From NCBI GenBank assembly GCA_014728955.1, contig WJKT01000097.1:1-14459 (forward strand): a DNA stretch of 14,459 bases. The letters run 5' to 3'. Below, piece after piece: positions 1 to 6,802 of the stretch. The DNA is from Candidatus Peregrinibacteria bacterium. GTDB lineage: Bacteria > Patescibacteriota > Gracilibacteria > UBA1369 > PNNO01. Each line of letters begins with the position of its first letter. The first letter of the stretch is position 1. The notes under the pieces were generated by a model. The model searched no databases, was not told the origin of the DNA, and saw nothing but the letters and a program-made list of their open reading frames with translations. The position numbers were made by a program, and so were the translations under genes.

Positions 1-710
1 ATGCGTATATTAGTGTTATTGAGTCCCTTAAAATAGCATGTTATCACCAGGACAGAAGTCTTGATTTAATATGGATCGATTCTGAGAAATTGGAAGAAAA
101 TGATGAAAAAACATGGAAGAAATTAAAAAAAGCCGACGGCATTGTAGTGCCGGGAGGATTTGGAATTAGAGGAACGGAAGGAAAAATACAAGCCGCAAAA
201 TATGCACGTGAAGAAAAAATTCCTTACCTCGGCTTATGCTTGGGTATGCAAATTATGTCTATTGAATTTGCACGGCACGCCCTTAAAGATCCCAAAATAA
301 CATCTGAAGAATTTGATGAAGAAGGAAAAATAGATCCAAAAAAATATATCATTCATTTCCTTCCCGGACAATCTGCCGAACGTGAAAAAGGAGGGACGCT
401 TCGTCTTGGATCATATCCGTGCAAACTTGTACCAAAAACCAAAACGAAAAAATTGTACAACAAAAATACTACACATGAACGACACAGACATCGATATGAA
501 TTTAATAATACCTTTAAAAAACGGCTACAGAAAAAAGGGTTCGTCGTTTCGGGAATCAATCCAAAGCAAAATCTTGTTGAAATAGCTGAAATCGAAGATC
601 ATCCGTTCATGATCGGCTCTCAATTCCATCCGGAATTTTTATCACGACCAAACAAACCACATCCATTATTTTACGGCTTTGTTGAAGCTAGTATTCAAAA
701 AAGCGCATAA
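1..710 (+). CDS. pyrG: CTP synthase, C-terminal glutaminase part (5' end cut)
   Basis: CTP synthase makes CTP from UTP, ATP and glutamine in the cytoplasm, the last step of de novo pyrimidine nucleotide synthesis. Only the class I glutamine amidotransferase domain is inside the window. The frame is open from base 3 to the edge and begins with AYISVIESLK, a linker motif typical of this enzyme, so the TTG at base 90 is not the true start. Visible signatures are GGFGIRGTEGK, the nucleophile elbow GLCLGMQ (Cys codon at 237-239), RHRHRYE, and QFHPEF with the catalytic His (627-629) and Glu (633-635). The stop is TAA. The synthetase domain (roughly 300 residues in the family) lies upstream of the window. 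The next gene begins 45 bases later behind its own promoter candidate. Confidence 0.97.
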   Translation, partial: AYISVIESLKIACYHQDRSLDLIWIDSEKLEENDEKTWKKLKKADGIVVPGGFGIRGTEGKIQAAKYAREEKIPYLGLCLGMQIMSIEFARHALKDPKITSEEFDEEGKIDPKKYIIHFLPGQSAEREKGGTLRLGSYPCKLVPKTKTKKLYNKNTTHERHRHRYEFNNTFKKRLQKKGFVVSGINPKQNLVEIAEIEDHPFMIGSQFHPEFLSRPNKPHPLFYGFVEASIQKSA

Positions 711-722
711 ATAAGGTATACT
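694..722 (+). promoter_or_regulatory. Candidate sigma-70 promoter for the 756 gene
   Basis: A -35 box TTCAAA (694-699) is separated by 17 bases from a -10 box TATACT (717-722). These match the consensus at 4 of 6 and 5 of 6 positions. The -35 box lies inside the last codons of pyrG. The start codon is 34 bases beyond the -10. The short perfect palindrome CATAACGTTATG (747-758) ends on the ATG itself. The call rests on sequence matching only. Confidence 0.35.
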
Positions 723-755
723 ATTATGATAGACTGATAATGTCACCATAACGTT

Positions 756-2150
756 ATGCCAAAATTCCGCTATATTGTCGTTAACAAAGAAAACAGACAG
801 CTCTCGGGTGTTGTAGACGCCCCAAGTCTTGATGTCGCGCAAAACGACTTAAAAGAGCTGGGCTTTTCTATCGTATCTATTGAAAAAGCGGAAGAAAAAA
901 AACAATCAAAAGAAGGAACAACTTTCGAATTTAACGGTATTGATAAACAAAAGAAAAATATAACCGGCACCATTGTAGCCGATGACCGCTACAGTGCTTT
1001 TAAACGACTTATTACGGAATATGATCTCGATGTACGCTATATTGTTAACCAAGATCTACCAAAGAAAGAGAAAGAAAAACAAAAGAAGGAAGGCGTTATA
1101 TCATTGATGAAGGAATACCAAAAAGAAGTTCAGAAAAACACACAAAAATTTCATAAAGAAAAAATCAAAAAGATTGATCGTAATTTTGAAAGAGAAAAAG
1201 CACTGGTTATGCGACAAGTTGATTTTGTATTAAAGAAGGTATCAAAAGCAATTGATACATTTGGTGACGACCTCAATCCACAAAGCAAACAACGCATAAA
1301 AGATTTCGTAAATAAAATTTTGCGACTTAAAAACACCACCAATCTCGAATATCTGAAATCAACATGTCAGGACCTTTTAAAATATCTGCAAAGAGCTGAA
1401 ATATTCACTTCAAAAAAGAGCAGATTAGGAGAGAAATTAAAACTGTACACCGATACGCAAGAAATGATTAACACCATTCAGCGTGGCAAAGATTTTGGCA
1501 TCTATGAAGATCTGCAATCGCAAATTGAGAGGTGGCAATCCGAGCATATCAAAGGTAAAAAGAAAATTCCTTTGGGAGATAAAATAACCAATATCTTTTA
1601 CACAATCATCTTAAAATTCATTTCGGAAAGTAAAGATATTAGAATAATAAAAAAGAAAATAAGTAATCTTAATCGTGACTTAAAACAGTACTATCAAATT
1701 GTTTTAAAATCGAAAGATGAAGAATATAAAAAGGCGGCAAGCAAAAGTATTAAGCAACTGCGCGATAAGAAAAAAGAATTAAAACAAACCTTGCGTGTCT
1801 TAAGAAAGAATGAAAAGAAAGCAATGAATGCGCAGGGAGAACTTACCGGGCTTGAAAAAGTAATCTCAGTAATAAACGGACTGAGCGGATGGCTCCTCTT
1901 TTATTATCTTGTGTATTATTTTATTGCCGAGCTTATTATTTATAAAGATCTCCTCTATACCGGATCAGACATTCCAACATTGTTTTTCCTTTTTAATAGC
2001 GGCCTGGTTAAATATATATTACCGCTTATATTCCTTTTACATGTTGCAACCAGCATTAAACTGAATTTCTTCAAAAAAAATGCTGTAGCGGGAATTATTA
2101 TTTTCCCGGTTTTTGCACTGGCCTCTTTGGTTATTGTTTTTAATTTTTAA
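756..2150 (+). CDS. Membrane protein with two GspF/PilC-type N-terminal modules and a coiled-coil centre
   Basis: No complete named family is recognised. Residues 4-42 (FRYIVVNKENRQLSGVV and following) look like the small N-terminal module of type II secretion/type IV pilus F proteins (GspF/PilC). Residues 57-95 repeat it: F4/F57, K11/K64, G18/G71, A28/A81 and L32/L85 align at a constant offset of 53. Residues about 100-365 are highly charged and probably helical or coiled-coil. Three hydrophobic stretches follow at about 373-397, 407-432 and 443-463, ending at the C-terminus. The membrane-embedded F domain that normally follows the module is absent. The protein probably sits in the inner membrane with a large cytoplasmic part; any link to pili is a guess. 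The ATG at 756 is chosen because MPKFRY matches the usual start of the module. There is no Shine-Dalgarno site. Confidence 0.8.
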   Translation: MPKFRYIVVNKENRQLSGVVDAPSLDVAQNDLKELGFSIVSIEKAEEKKQSKEGTTFEFNGIDKQKKNITGTIVADDRYSAFKRLITEYDLDVRYIVNQDLPKKEKEKQKKEGVISLMKEYQKEVQKNTQKFHKEKIKKIDRNFEREKALVMRQVDFVLKKVSKAIDTFGDDLNPQSKQRIKDFVNKILRLKNTTNLEYLKSTCQDLLKYLQRAEIFTSKKSRLGEKLKLYTDTQEMINTIQRGKDFGIYEDLQSQIERWQSEHIKGKKKIPLGDKITNIFYTIILKFISESKDIRIIKKKISNLNRDLKQYYQIVLKSKDEEYKKAASKSIKQLRDKKKELKQTLRVLRKNEKKAMNAQGELTGLEKVISVINGLSGWLLFYYLVYYFIAELIIYKDLLYTGSDIPTLFFLFNSGLVKYILPLIFLLHVATSIKLNFFKKNAVAGIIIFPVFALASLVIVFNF

Positions 2151-2152
2151 TT

Positions 2153-2181
2153 TGCACACAGCACATAACTTTAGGTACAAT
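2153..2181 (+). promoter_or_regulatory. Candidate promoter for the lgt-like gene, with inverted repeat downstream
   Basis: TGCACA (2153-2158, 4 of 6 matches) lies 17 bases before TACAAT (2176-2181, 5 of 6 matches), directly after the stop of the previous gene. Between the -10 box and the ATG at 2212 is an inverted repeat TTGATC-N5-GATCAA (2183-2199). It could be an operator or a leader hairpin. The call is from sequence matching only. Confidence 0.35.
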
Positions 2182-2211
2182 TTTGATCGTAATGATCAAT
2201 AGCAGCACCTT

Positions 2212-3006
2212 ATGTTTCCCGTACTCATACAAATCGGTCCGATAATCATATACTCATTGTGGCTTTTCGCCGGCTTGGGATTTTTATTGGGTGTTTTTAT
2301 TTTCACTCAATTAGCACATAAAAAAAGGCTCAATATTAATTTTATTTACAATCACAGCTTTGGACTTTTCATATGGGCGCTTATAGGATCAAGGTTAGTA
2401 TTTCTCATACGAAACTTTTCATACTACTTCCCTGAATTTACGACACAAAACGTTATACATGGTTTATTTATATGGGACAAGGGTTTGTCCTTAATAGGCG
2501 GCTTAATGGGTCTTGCGGTAGCGCTATTTTATTACACAAAAAAAGAAAAGGAACAAACAAAAAAATGGTTCGATATTCTTACTATTGCCGTGTTATTTGC
2601 ATTAGCAACCGGACACCTTGGAACATTTCTCGATGGAAGTGCGTACGGAAATATCACCTCTCTACCCTGGGGTATGATTTTTGATAACCCGTCAATTAAA
2701 TATGCGGTTCCTATACATCCAATACAACTTTATTCATTTTTATTTACCATTATTTTAGCACTTTCACTATTCATATATTATAGAAAAAAAAGACCGTCAG
2801 CGGGAAAAACCACATCTATCGGTGTTGGCGTATACAGTCTTTATTTATTTTTACAAGGATTCATTCGCGGAGATGATGTACTTATTATTGCCGGATTACG
2901 TGAAGAACAATGGTTTGGAATCATTATTCTGATTATTCTTATTGGCGTACAGTCTTTAAAACGTTATAATAACCAACGTGCACTAAAACAATCTGACCCC
3001 ACGTAA
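2212..3006 (+). CDS. lgt: Lgt-like (prolipoprotein diacylglyceryl transferase family) membrane protein
   Basis: Lgt moves diacylglycerol from phosphatidylglycerol to the lipobox cysteine of prelipoproteins in the inner membrane. The 264-residue protein has the family's length and about seven hydrophobic segments. Family blocks seen in order are IGSRLVF (58-64), GLSLIGGLMG (91-100), GHLGTFLDGSAYG (134-146), LPWGMIF (151-157) and HPIQLYS (169-175). However, by-eye alignment to E. coli Lgt replaces several key residues: H103 by Ile95, R143 by His135, N146 by Thr138, E151 by Ser143, R239 by Leu212 and E243 by Gly216. Y26 (Tyr14), G154 (Gly146) and R246 (Arg219) appear kept. Fold membership is fairly sure; the classical activity is not. 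The next gene starts two bases after its stop, so the two are probably co-transcribed and perhaps translationally coupled. Confidence 0.8.
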   Translation: MFPVLIQIGPIIIYSLWLFAGLGFLLGVFIFTQLAHKKRLNINFIYNHSFGLFIWALIGSRLVFLIRNFSYYFPEFTTQNVIHGLFIWDKGLSLIGGLMGLAVALFYYTKKEKEQTKKWFDILTIAVLFALATGHLGTFLDGSAYGNITSLPWGMIFDNPSIKYAVPIHPIQLYSFLFTIILALSLFIYYRKKRPSAGKTTSIGVGVYSLYLFLQGFIRGDDVLIIAGLREEQWFGIIILIILIGVQSLKRYNNQRALKQSDPT

Positions 3007-3008
3007 TT

Positions 3009-3497
3009 ATGCCAACACTATCTGAACTTGTTTCCTGGATGTCCAATCCCGACGTATCGAGAATTCTTATAACTATACTTTTGGGATATCTGATCTTGCT
3101 TTGGGTTTCCCTTATTATTTGGACAACAAAAGATATTATTAGCAGAACAAACAATGTTATATATCAACTTATTTCAATAGCATTGGTTGTCATGCTTAAC
3201 ATATTCGGATTGCTTATTTATTTGGGTATCAGACCGTCAAAAACATTAATAGAAAAATTCTTCGAAGATCTTGAATATGAAGCACTCGCACAAGCAACAA
3301 AAATTAAAAAAGATGAAAAGGAAAAAGGGAAAAAAACCCGCAGAAAACGTAAACCACGAAAAAAGAAAACACGTTCTCGCAGTAAAAGTAAAAGCAGTAA
3401 AAAAAGTTCAAAAGAACAAACTGAGAAAAAGAAGACAACCGGAAAAAAGAAATCGACGGGAAGAAAGAAAAGAAAGAGCACCAAAAAAAAGAAATAA
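3009..3497 (+). CDS. Small two-helix membrane protein with Lys/Arg/Ser-rich tail
   Basis: The family is not named. The 162 residues comprise two hydrophobic helices at about 18-38 and 50-73, a short acidic stretch (IEKFFEDLEYEALAQ, 81-95), and a strongly basic tail from about 98 to the end made almost only of Lys, Arg, Ser and Thr. By the positive-inside rule the tail should face the cytoplasm, where it could bind nucleic acid or ribosomes; this is inference. The segment after helix 2 (IRPSKTLIEKFFEDLEYEAL) resembles small bacterial membrane proteins that, from memory, carry a zinc ribbon at this place; here the Cys motifs are absent. The gene starts two bases after the lgt-like stop. A run of eight A (3483-3490) lies just before the TAA. 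Confidence 0.8.
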   Translation: MPTLSELVSWMSNPDVSRILITILLGYLILLWVSLIIWTTKDIISRTNNVIYQLISIALVVMLNIFGLLIYLGIRPSKTLIEKFFEDLEYEALAQATKIKKDEKEKGKKTRRKRKPRKKKTRSRSKSKSSKKSSKEQTEKKKTTGKKKSTGRKKRKSTKKKK

Positions 3498-3520
3498 TAT
3501 ATTCCTAACCGATATTTGTT

Positions 3521-3931
3521 ATGCAAGCTCTTAGCTACCTGTTTAGCCCTATCCCGGGATCAGCGTTTAATTATGCGACCATTATGTATGCATATGCAAT
3601 CGGGCTTATTGTTATCGCCATTGCACTCAAAGTTTTTATTATTGTAAAAAAAGAAAAAAAGGCATTTCGTCGTGTATATAAAAGAACACCGGGGCATTTT
3701 ATTTGGATAGCCGTAGCACTTATTATACTTACCGCATCACGAACAAGTGCTGTCCCCTATTTAAGTATGCGTTTTCTTTTATACGTTACCTTACTTGTTT
3801 CTTTATTTTTGGTGGGATACAACATCTATGAATTCTTTACGACATATCCGGAAATAAAAAAATTAAAAAAGAAGACGAAAAAGAAAAAGGCAAAAAAGAA
3901 GAAATACTCAACCAAAAAGAAGAAGAAATAA
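3521..3931 (+). CDS. Small three-helix membrane protein with poly-lysine tail
   Basis: The family is unrecognised. The 136 residues include three hydrophobic helices at about 20-42, 58-74 and 82-104, a basic loop between the first two (KKEKKAFRRVYKR, 43-55), and a C-terminal tail (112-136) that is nearly all lysine. The architecture mirrors the preceding gene: membrane anchor, then cytoplasmic basic tail. The gap to that gene is 23 bases, with no terminator and no Shine-Dalgarno site, so it is probably the last gene of the rightward operon. Its TAA (3929-3931) directly abuts the reversed TAA of the convergent gene, leaving no intergenic base. The terminator for this strand lies inside that neighbour. 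Confidence 0.75.
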   Translation: MQALSYLFSPIPGSAFNYATIMYAYAIGLIVIAIALKVFIIVKKEKKAFRRVYKRTPGHFIWIAVALIILTASRTSAVPYLSMRFLLYVTLLVSLFLVGYNIYEFFTTYPEIKKLKKKTKKKKAKKKKYSTKKKKK

Positions 3932-5149
3932 TTACTGATCACCGAACGTTAAATCAATTCGCTCAATCCCCTCTTTGTTTATAACAATTAAGAGGGGTTT
4001 TGTTTGCATAACATAGAGTGCGCGTATGAAATTTCGAGAAAATAAAACCGGGCAATTATCCATCATCATGTCACATACATGTACTGCATTATTTCTCATC
4101 AATAAAAAATGTTTGCCCGAAGAAAGCCACTTAACGGTAGTGCTTTTATCGGCAAAGCGTGCAATGAGGTTTTTCTGGGACATTTCAAAAGAATATACAT
4201 ATACTTCTCCGGTTTTCGTTTGATACAAAAGCGCATCACCGTGAGGCGAAACATGAGGCAATGCCGAAACCACCGTATCTATGGCAAGTAGTCGATGATC
4301 TTTGTATTCATACAATGTGTCATTAAGCATAACAAGTACATGCGCATCTACAGACTGCACCTGTAAATCCACTTGCTCATCAAGTTTATGCAATAACGTG
4401 ATTTCTTGAAACACGCCCTTGTCACTTATATCAACAACAAACAATGAACCGTTGTTTTCATATATCCCCTGTAATGAAGAACGATACAGTAAAGTGAACT
4501 GCTTAAATTCATCAGGTATTAAAATTTCATTATATTCCTTTGTATCAATTTCATAAACAAACGCTCGATCTTCTGAATCAAAGGCCAAGTACCCCGCTCC
4601 AACCGGATACACCCTGTTATACACAATATCTTCCGGGATTTCAATTTCATTAAAAATCAGGGTATCATGTGTCATATTCGCTCTATATATTCTGCGTTCG
4701 CCCAAATCAACAAAAAAGACGGTATCGCGAATCACAAAGGTTTCATCATACGCAAATTGAAGAGACAATGTATCTCTGTATGCATCAATATCAATAGGGA
4801 CAAGATATACATCATCAACAATCGTTACCACATCTTCCAAAACGTCAACCGTTCTGTGCCAGGTATGGAATTCTTCCTGCGTAACCGTAAGACTGTACGT
4901 CCCGGGCTCTATACTTTCAACTTGAAACGGAAGTTTTTTTGCAACCTGTACATCATCAATAAAAAGCGAGGCAGCAGGATAGCGACTATCAATATCAATA
5001 ATACTTGTTTTAACAATATTACGATGTAGCAAATCTATTTGATATCCATACGCGGCAAGAAGTGCATACGATGTAGCCACAACAAATAACAATACACCAA
5101 AAACGTGTAGTATTATTTTAATAATCTTCTTTCTTCGAGAGTACGCCAT
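3932..5149 (-). CDS. Membrane-anchored PEGA-domain protein with propeller-like repeats
   Basis: The 405-residue protein has a basic N-terminus (MAYSRRKKIIK) and one hydrophobic helix at about 10-34 that can act as an uncleaved signal anchor. A PEGA-type beta domain follows at about 47-117 (DSRYPAASLFIDDVQVAK, then IEPGTYSLTV). The remaining residues, to 405, are beta-rich with repeating short hydrophobic strands and Asp-containing turns, suggesting a beta-propeller. It is probably extracytoplasmic and may bind surface polymers or proteins; no enzyme motif is seen. Its ATG overlaps the greA stop by one base (TAATG), which favours translational coupling to the dnaG-rpoD-greA operon. The last part of the gene carries the plus-strand terminator. 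No terminator for its own strand is evident. Confidence 0.8.
   Translation of the reverse strand: MAYSRRKKIIKIILHVFGVLLFVVATSYALLAAYGYQIDLLHRNIVKTSIIDIDSRYPAASLFIDDVQVAKKLPFQVESIEPGTYSLTVTQEEFHTWHRTVDVLEDVVTIVDDVYLVPIDIDAYRDTLSLQFAYDETFVIRDTVFFVDLGERRIYRANMTHDTLIFNEIEIPEDIVYNRVYPVGAGYLAFDSEDRAFVYEIDTKEYNEILIPDEFKQFTLLYRSSLQGIYENNGSLFVVDISDKGVFQEITLLHKLDEQVDLQVQSVDAHVLVMLNDTLYEYKDHRLLAIDTVVSALPHVSPHGDALLYQTKTGEVYVYSFEMSQKNLIARFADKSTTVKWLSSGKHFLLMRNNAVHVCDMMMDNCPVLFSRNFIRALYVMQTKPLLIVINKEGIERIDLTFGDQ
3968..4005 (+). terminator. Rho-independent terminator inside the convergent gene
   Basis: CCCCTCTT (3968-3975) pairs perfectly with AAGAGGGG (3990-3997). TGTT (3976-3979) can also pair with AACA (3983-3986) to lengthen the stem past a three-base bulge. 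The stem is followed at once by TTTTGTTT (3998-4005). The T-tract is on the plus strand only, so it should stop rightward transcripts from the operon ending at 3931. It is made entirely of codons for the C-terminal region of the leftward PEGA-domain gene. Confidence 0.8.
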
Positions 5150-5643
5150 TAAGTTATGTTGAGAATTTCATATTCCATAATACCGGCAGGTACACTTACT
5201 TTTACTTTGTCACCAACGCTTTTTTCAAGCAGGGCATTCCCAACCGGTGATTCATTTGAAATTTTATTTTCATATCCTGCTTCGGTTGAACCGACAATAA
5301 CATATTCAGCAGGTTTTGATCCTTTAATAGATTTATTTTTAACCTTAACTTTTGATCCGAGCTGTACTGTTTTTACTGATTTTTTCTTTTTATCATCAAT
5401 AATTTTTGCACTTTTAACCTTTTCTTCAAGTTCTAAAATTCTTCCTTCAACAAAAGCTTGTTCATTTTTTGCTTCTTCATACTCTGAATTTTCGGATAAA
5501 TCTCCGTAACTAATTGCTTCTTTAATGCGCTCGGCAATTTCCCTGCGTCTGACATTTTTTAAATTATCCAATTCTTCAACAAGTTTCTTATATCCATCTT
5601 TGGTTACAAGTGTTACTTTTTCATCTGTCTTTGAGGCTACCAT
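5149..5643 (-). CDS. greA: Transcription elongation factor GreA
   Basis: GreA rescues backtracked RNA polymerase by stimulating cleavage of the transcript 3' end through its secondary channel. The 164 residues match the family's length. The N-terminal coiled coil spans about 10-85. Its tip motif GDLSENSEYEEAK (47-59) carries the conserved acidic residues (Asp48, Glu51) that help place the catalytic Mg. The C-terminal FKBP-like domain follows at about 90-164 with the signature ISNESPVGNALLEKSVGD. The ATG at 5643 gives a short extra N-terminus before VTLVTKDGYKKL. It lies 24 bases downstream of the rpoD stop without a Shine-Dalgarno site, and overlaps the next gene by one base. Confidence 0.97.
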   Translation of the reverse strand: MVASKTDEKVTLVTKDGYKKLVEELDNLKNVRRREIAERIKEAISYGDLSENSEYEEAKNEQAFVEGRILELEEKVKSAKIIDDKKKKSVKTVQLGSKVKVKNKSIKGSKPAEYVIVGSTEAGYENKISNESPVGNALLEKSVGDKVKVSVPAGIMEYEILNIT

Positions 5644-5667
5644 AGTAATGATACGTTAAAATATGTA

Positions 5668-6792
5668 TTAATTAGGTCTAATTTTGACGCTGGTCGGATG
5701 CTCTTTTAGTTTTTGCAATACTTTCGCTTCAATTTGTCTTATACGTTCTCTGGTAACGTTAAATTCATGCCCCACTTCTTCAAGCGTATGTCCCACCCCA
5801 TCTTTTAATCCAAACCGCATTTCGATAATCTTACGCTCACGCGGTGAAAGATACTGCAGCATTTCATGAATATTTTCTTTGATAATTTGACGATTGGTTG
5901 CATCCGATGGAGAAAGCGCATCGTCATCTTCAATAAAATCTCCCAGTTTACTATCCTCTTCGGTTCCAACAGGGGCTTCCAAAGACACAATATCCTGAGA
6001 AATCTTCATAATATGACGAACTTTCTTAATATCCATGTCCATTTCCGCAGCAAGCTCTTCAATGAGAGGTTCACGACCCAATTCCTGTACAAGACGTCGT
6101 TGTGCATGCGTTAACTTATTAATGGTTTCAACCATATGTACCGGAATACGAATCGTTCGCGCCTGATCGGCAATAGCACGGGTTATAGCCTGCCTAATCC
6201 ACCAAGTTGCATATGTTGAAAATTTAAATCCTCTGTTTGGATCAAATTTTTCAACCGCTCTAAACAGACCGATATTTCCTTCTTGGATAAGATCCAAAAA
6301 CGATAAACCACGTCCGATATATTTTTTTGCAATACTGACCACTAAACGAAGATTGGCTTCAGCAAGATTCTGCTTAGCCGTTTGATCTCCTTTTCGAATG
6401 GCGCGAGCCAAATCAATTTCTTCTTTTGCGGTTAATAAAGGAACCTTTCCTATTTCACACAAATACAATCGAATGGAATCGTTGGCAATTTCACGCAATT
6501 CAACATTTTTCTTTTCCTTTTTCTTCTTTTCCTTATCTTTCTTTTCCTCTTTATTCTTCCAAATCATTGCATCTTTAACATCTATAACATCAATTCCCAA
6601 ATCAAGAAAAAGCCCATATATTTCATCAAGCAATAACAGATCTTCTTCGACCTTAGGAACCGCCTTCATTAATTCCTGTTGCGTAACAAATCCCTGTTGC
6701 CTCCCCTTTTTTACAAGGGTTCTGACTTCCTTGGGAAATTCCGAGAGTTTGTCCTCACTGGGATGGACAATGAATTTTCGAGTACGTACCAT
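5668..6792 (-). CDS. rpoD: Primary RNA polymerase sigma factor (RpoD/SigA)
   Basis: This is the principal sigma factor, directing core RNA polymerase to -10/-35 promoters. The domain order is complete: a region 1.1-like helical N-terminus (about 15-75), a lysine-rich linker (KEEKKDKEKKKKEKK, 81-95), region 1.2 (about 105-137), regions 2.1-2.4 (about 140-220, with LRLVVSIAKKYIGRGLSFLD, FSTYATWWIRQAI and RTIRIPVH), region 3 (about 220-300), and region 4 (about 310-374) with the -35-binding helix-turn-helix TLEEVGHEFNVTRERIRQIE. The long non-conserved insert of proteobacterial RpoD is missing, giving a SigA-like length of 374. The gene begins 10 bases after dnaG. The sigma-70-like promoter boxes found elsewhere in the window fit this factor. 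Confidence 0.98.
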   Translation of the reverse strand: MVRTRKFIVHPSEDKLSEFPKEVRTLVKKGRQQGFVTQQELMKAVPKVEEDLLLLDEIYGLFLDLGIDVIDVKDAMIWKNKEEKKDKEKKKKEKKNVELREIANDSIRLYLCEIGKVPLLTAKEEIDLARAIRKGDQTAKQNLAEANLRLVVSIAKKYIGRGLSFLDLIQEGNIGLFRAVEKFDPNRGFKFSTYATWWIRQAITRAIADQARTIRIPVHMVETINKLTHAQRRLVQELGREPLIEELAAEMDMDIKKVRHIMKISQDIVSLEAPVGTEEDSKLGDFIEDDDALSPSDATNRQIIKENIHEMLQYLSPRERKIIEMRFGLKDGVGHTLEEVGHEFNVTRERIRQIEAKVLQKLKEHPTSVKIRPN

Positions 6793-6802
6793 ACGATATT
6801 AT

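Noticed and set aside
90..92. TTG as the start of an independent 206-residue amidotransferase
   Set aside because: The frame stays open upstream to the window edge and encodes the conserved CTP synthase linker, so this is the interior of pyrG.
3218..3526. 102-codon minus-strand open frame rich in Phe, Leu and Val
   Set aside because: It is the antisense image of the lysine-rich tail of the 3009 gene; hydrophobic runs are the expected result of reading A-rich DNA backwards.
4667..5029. 120-codon plus-strand open frame
   Set aside because: It lies inside the PEGA-domain gene on the other strand, has no recognisable domain and would follow the terminator at 3968 without a promoter.
5156..5509. 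117-codon plus-strand open frame
   Set aside because: It is antisense to greA, which is complete and clearly conserved; the product is low-complexity Ser/Phe.
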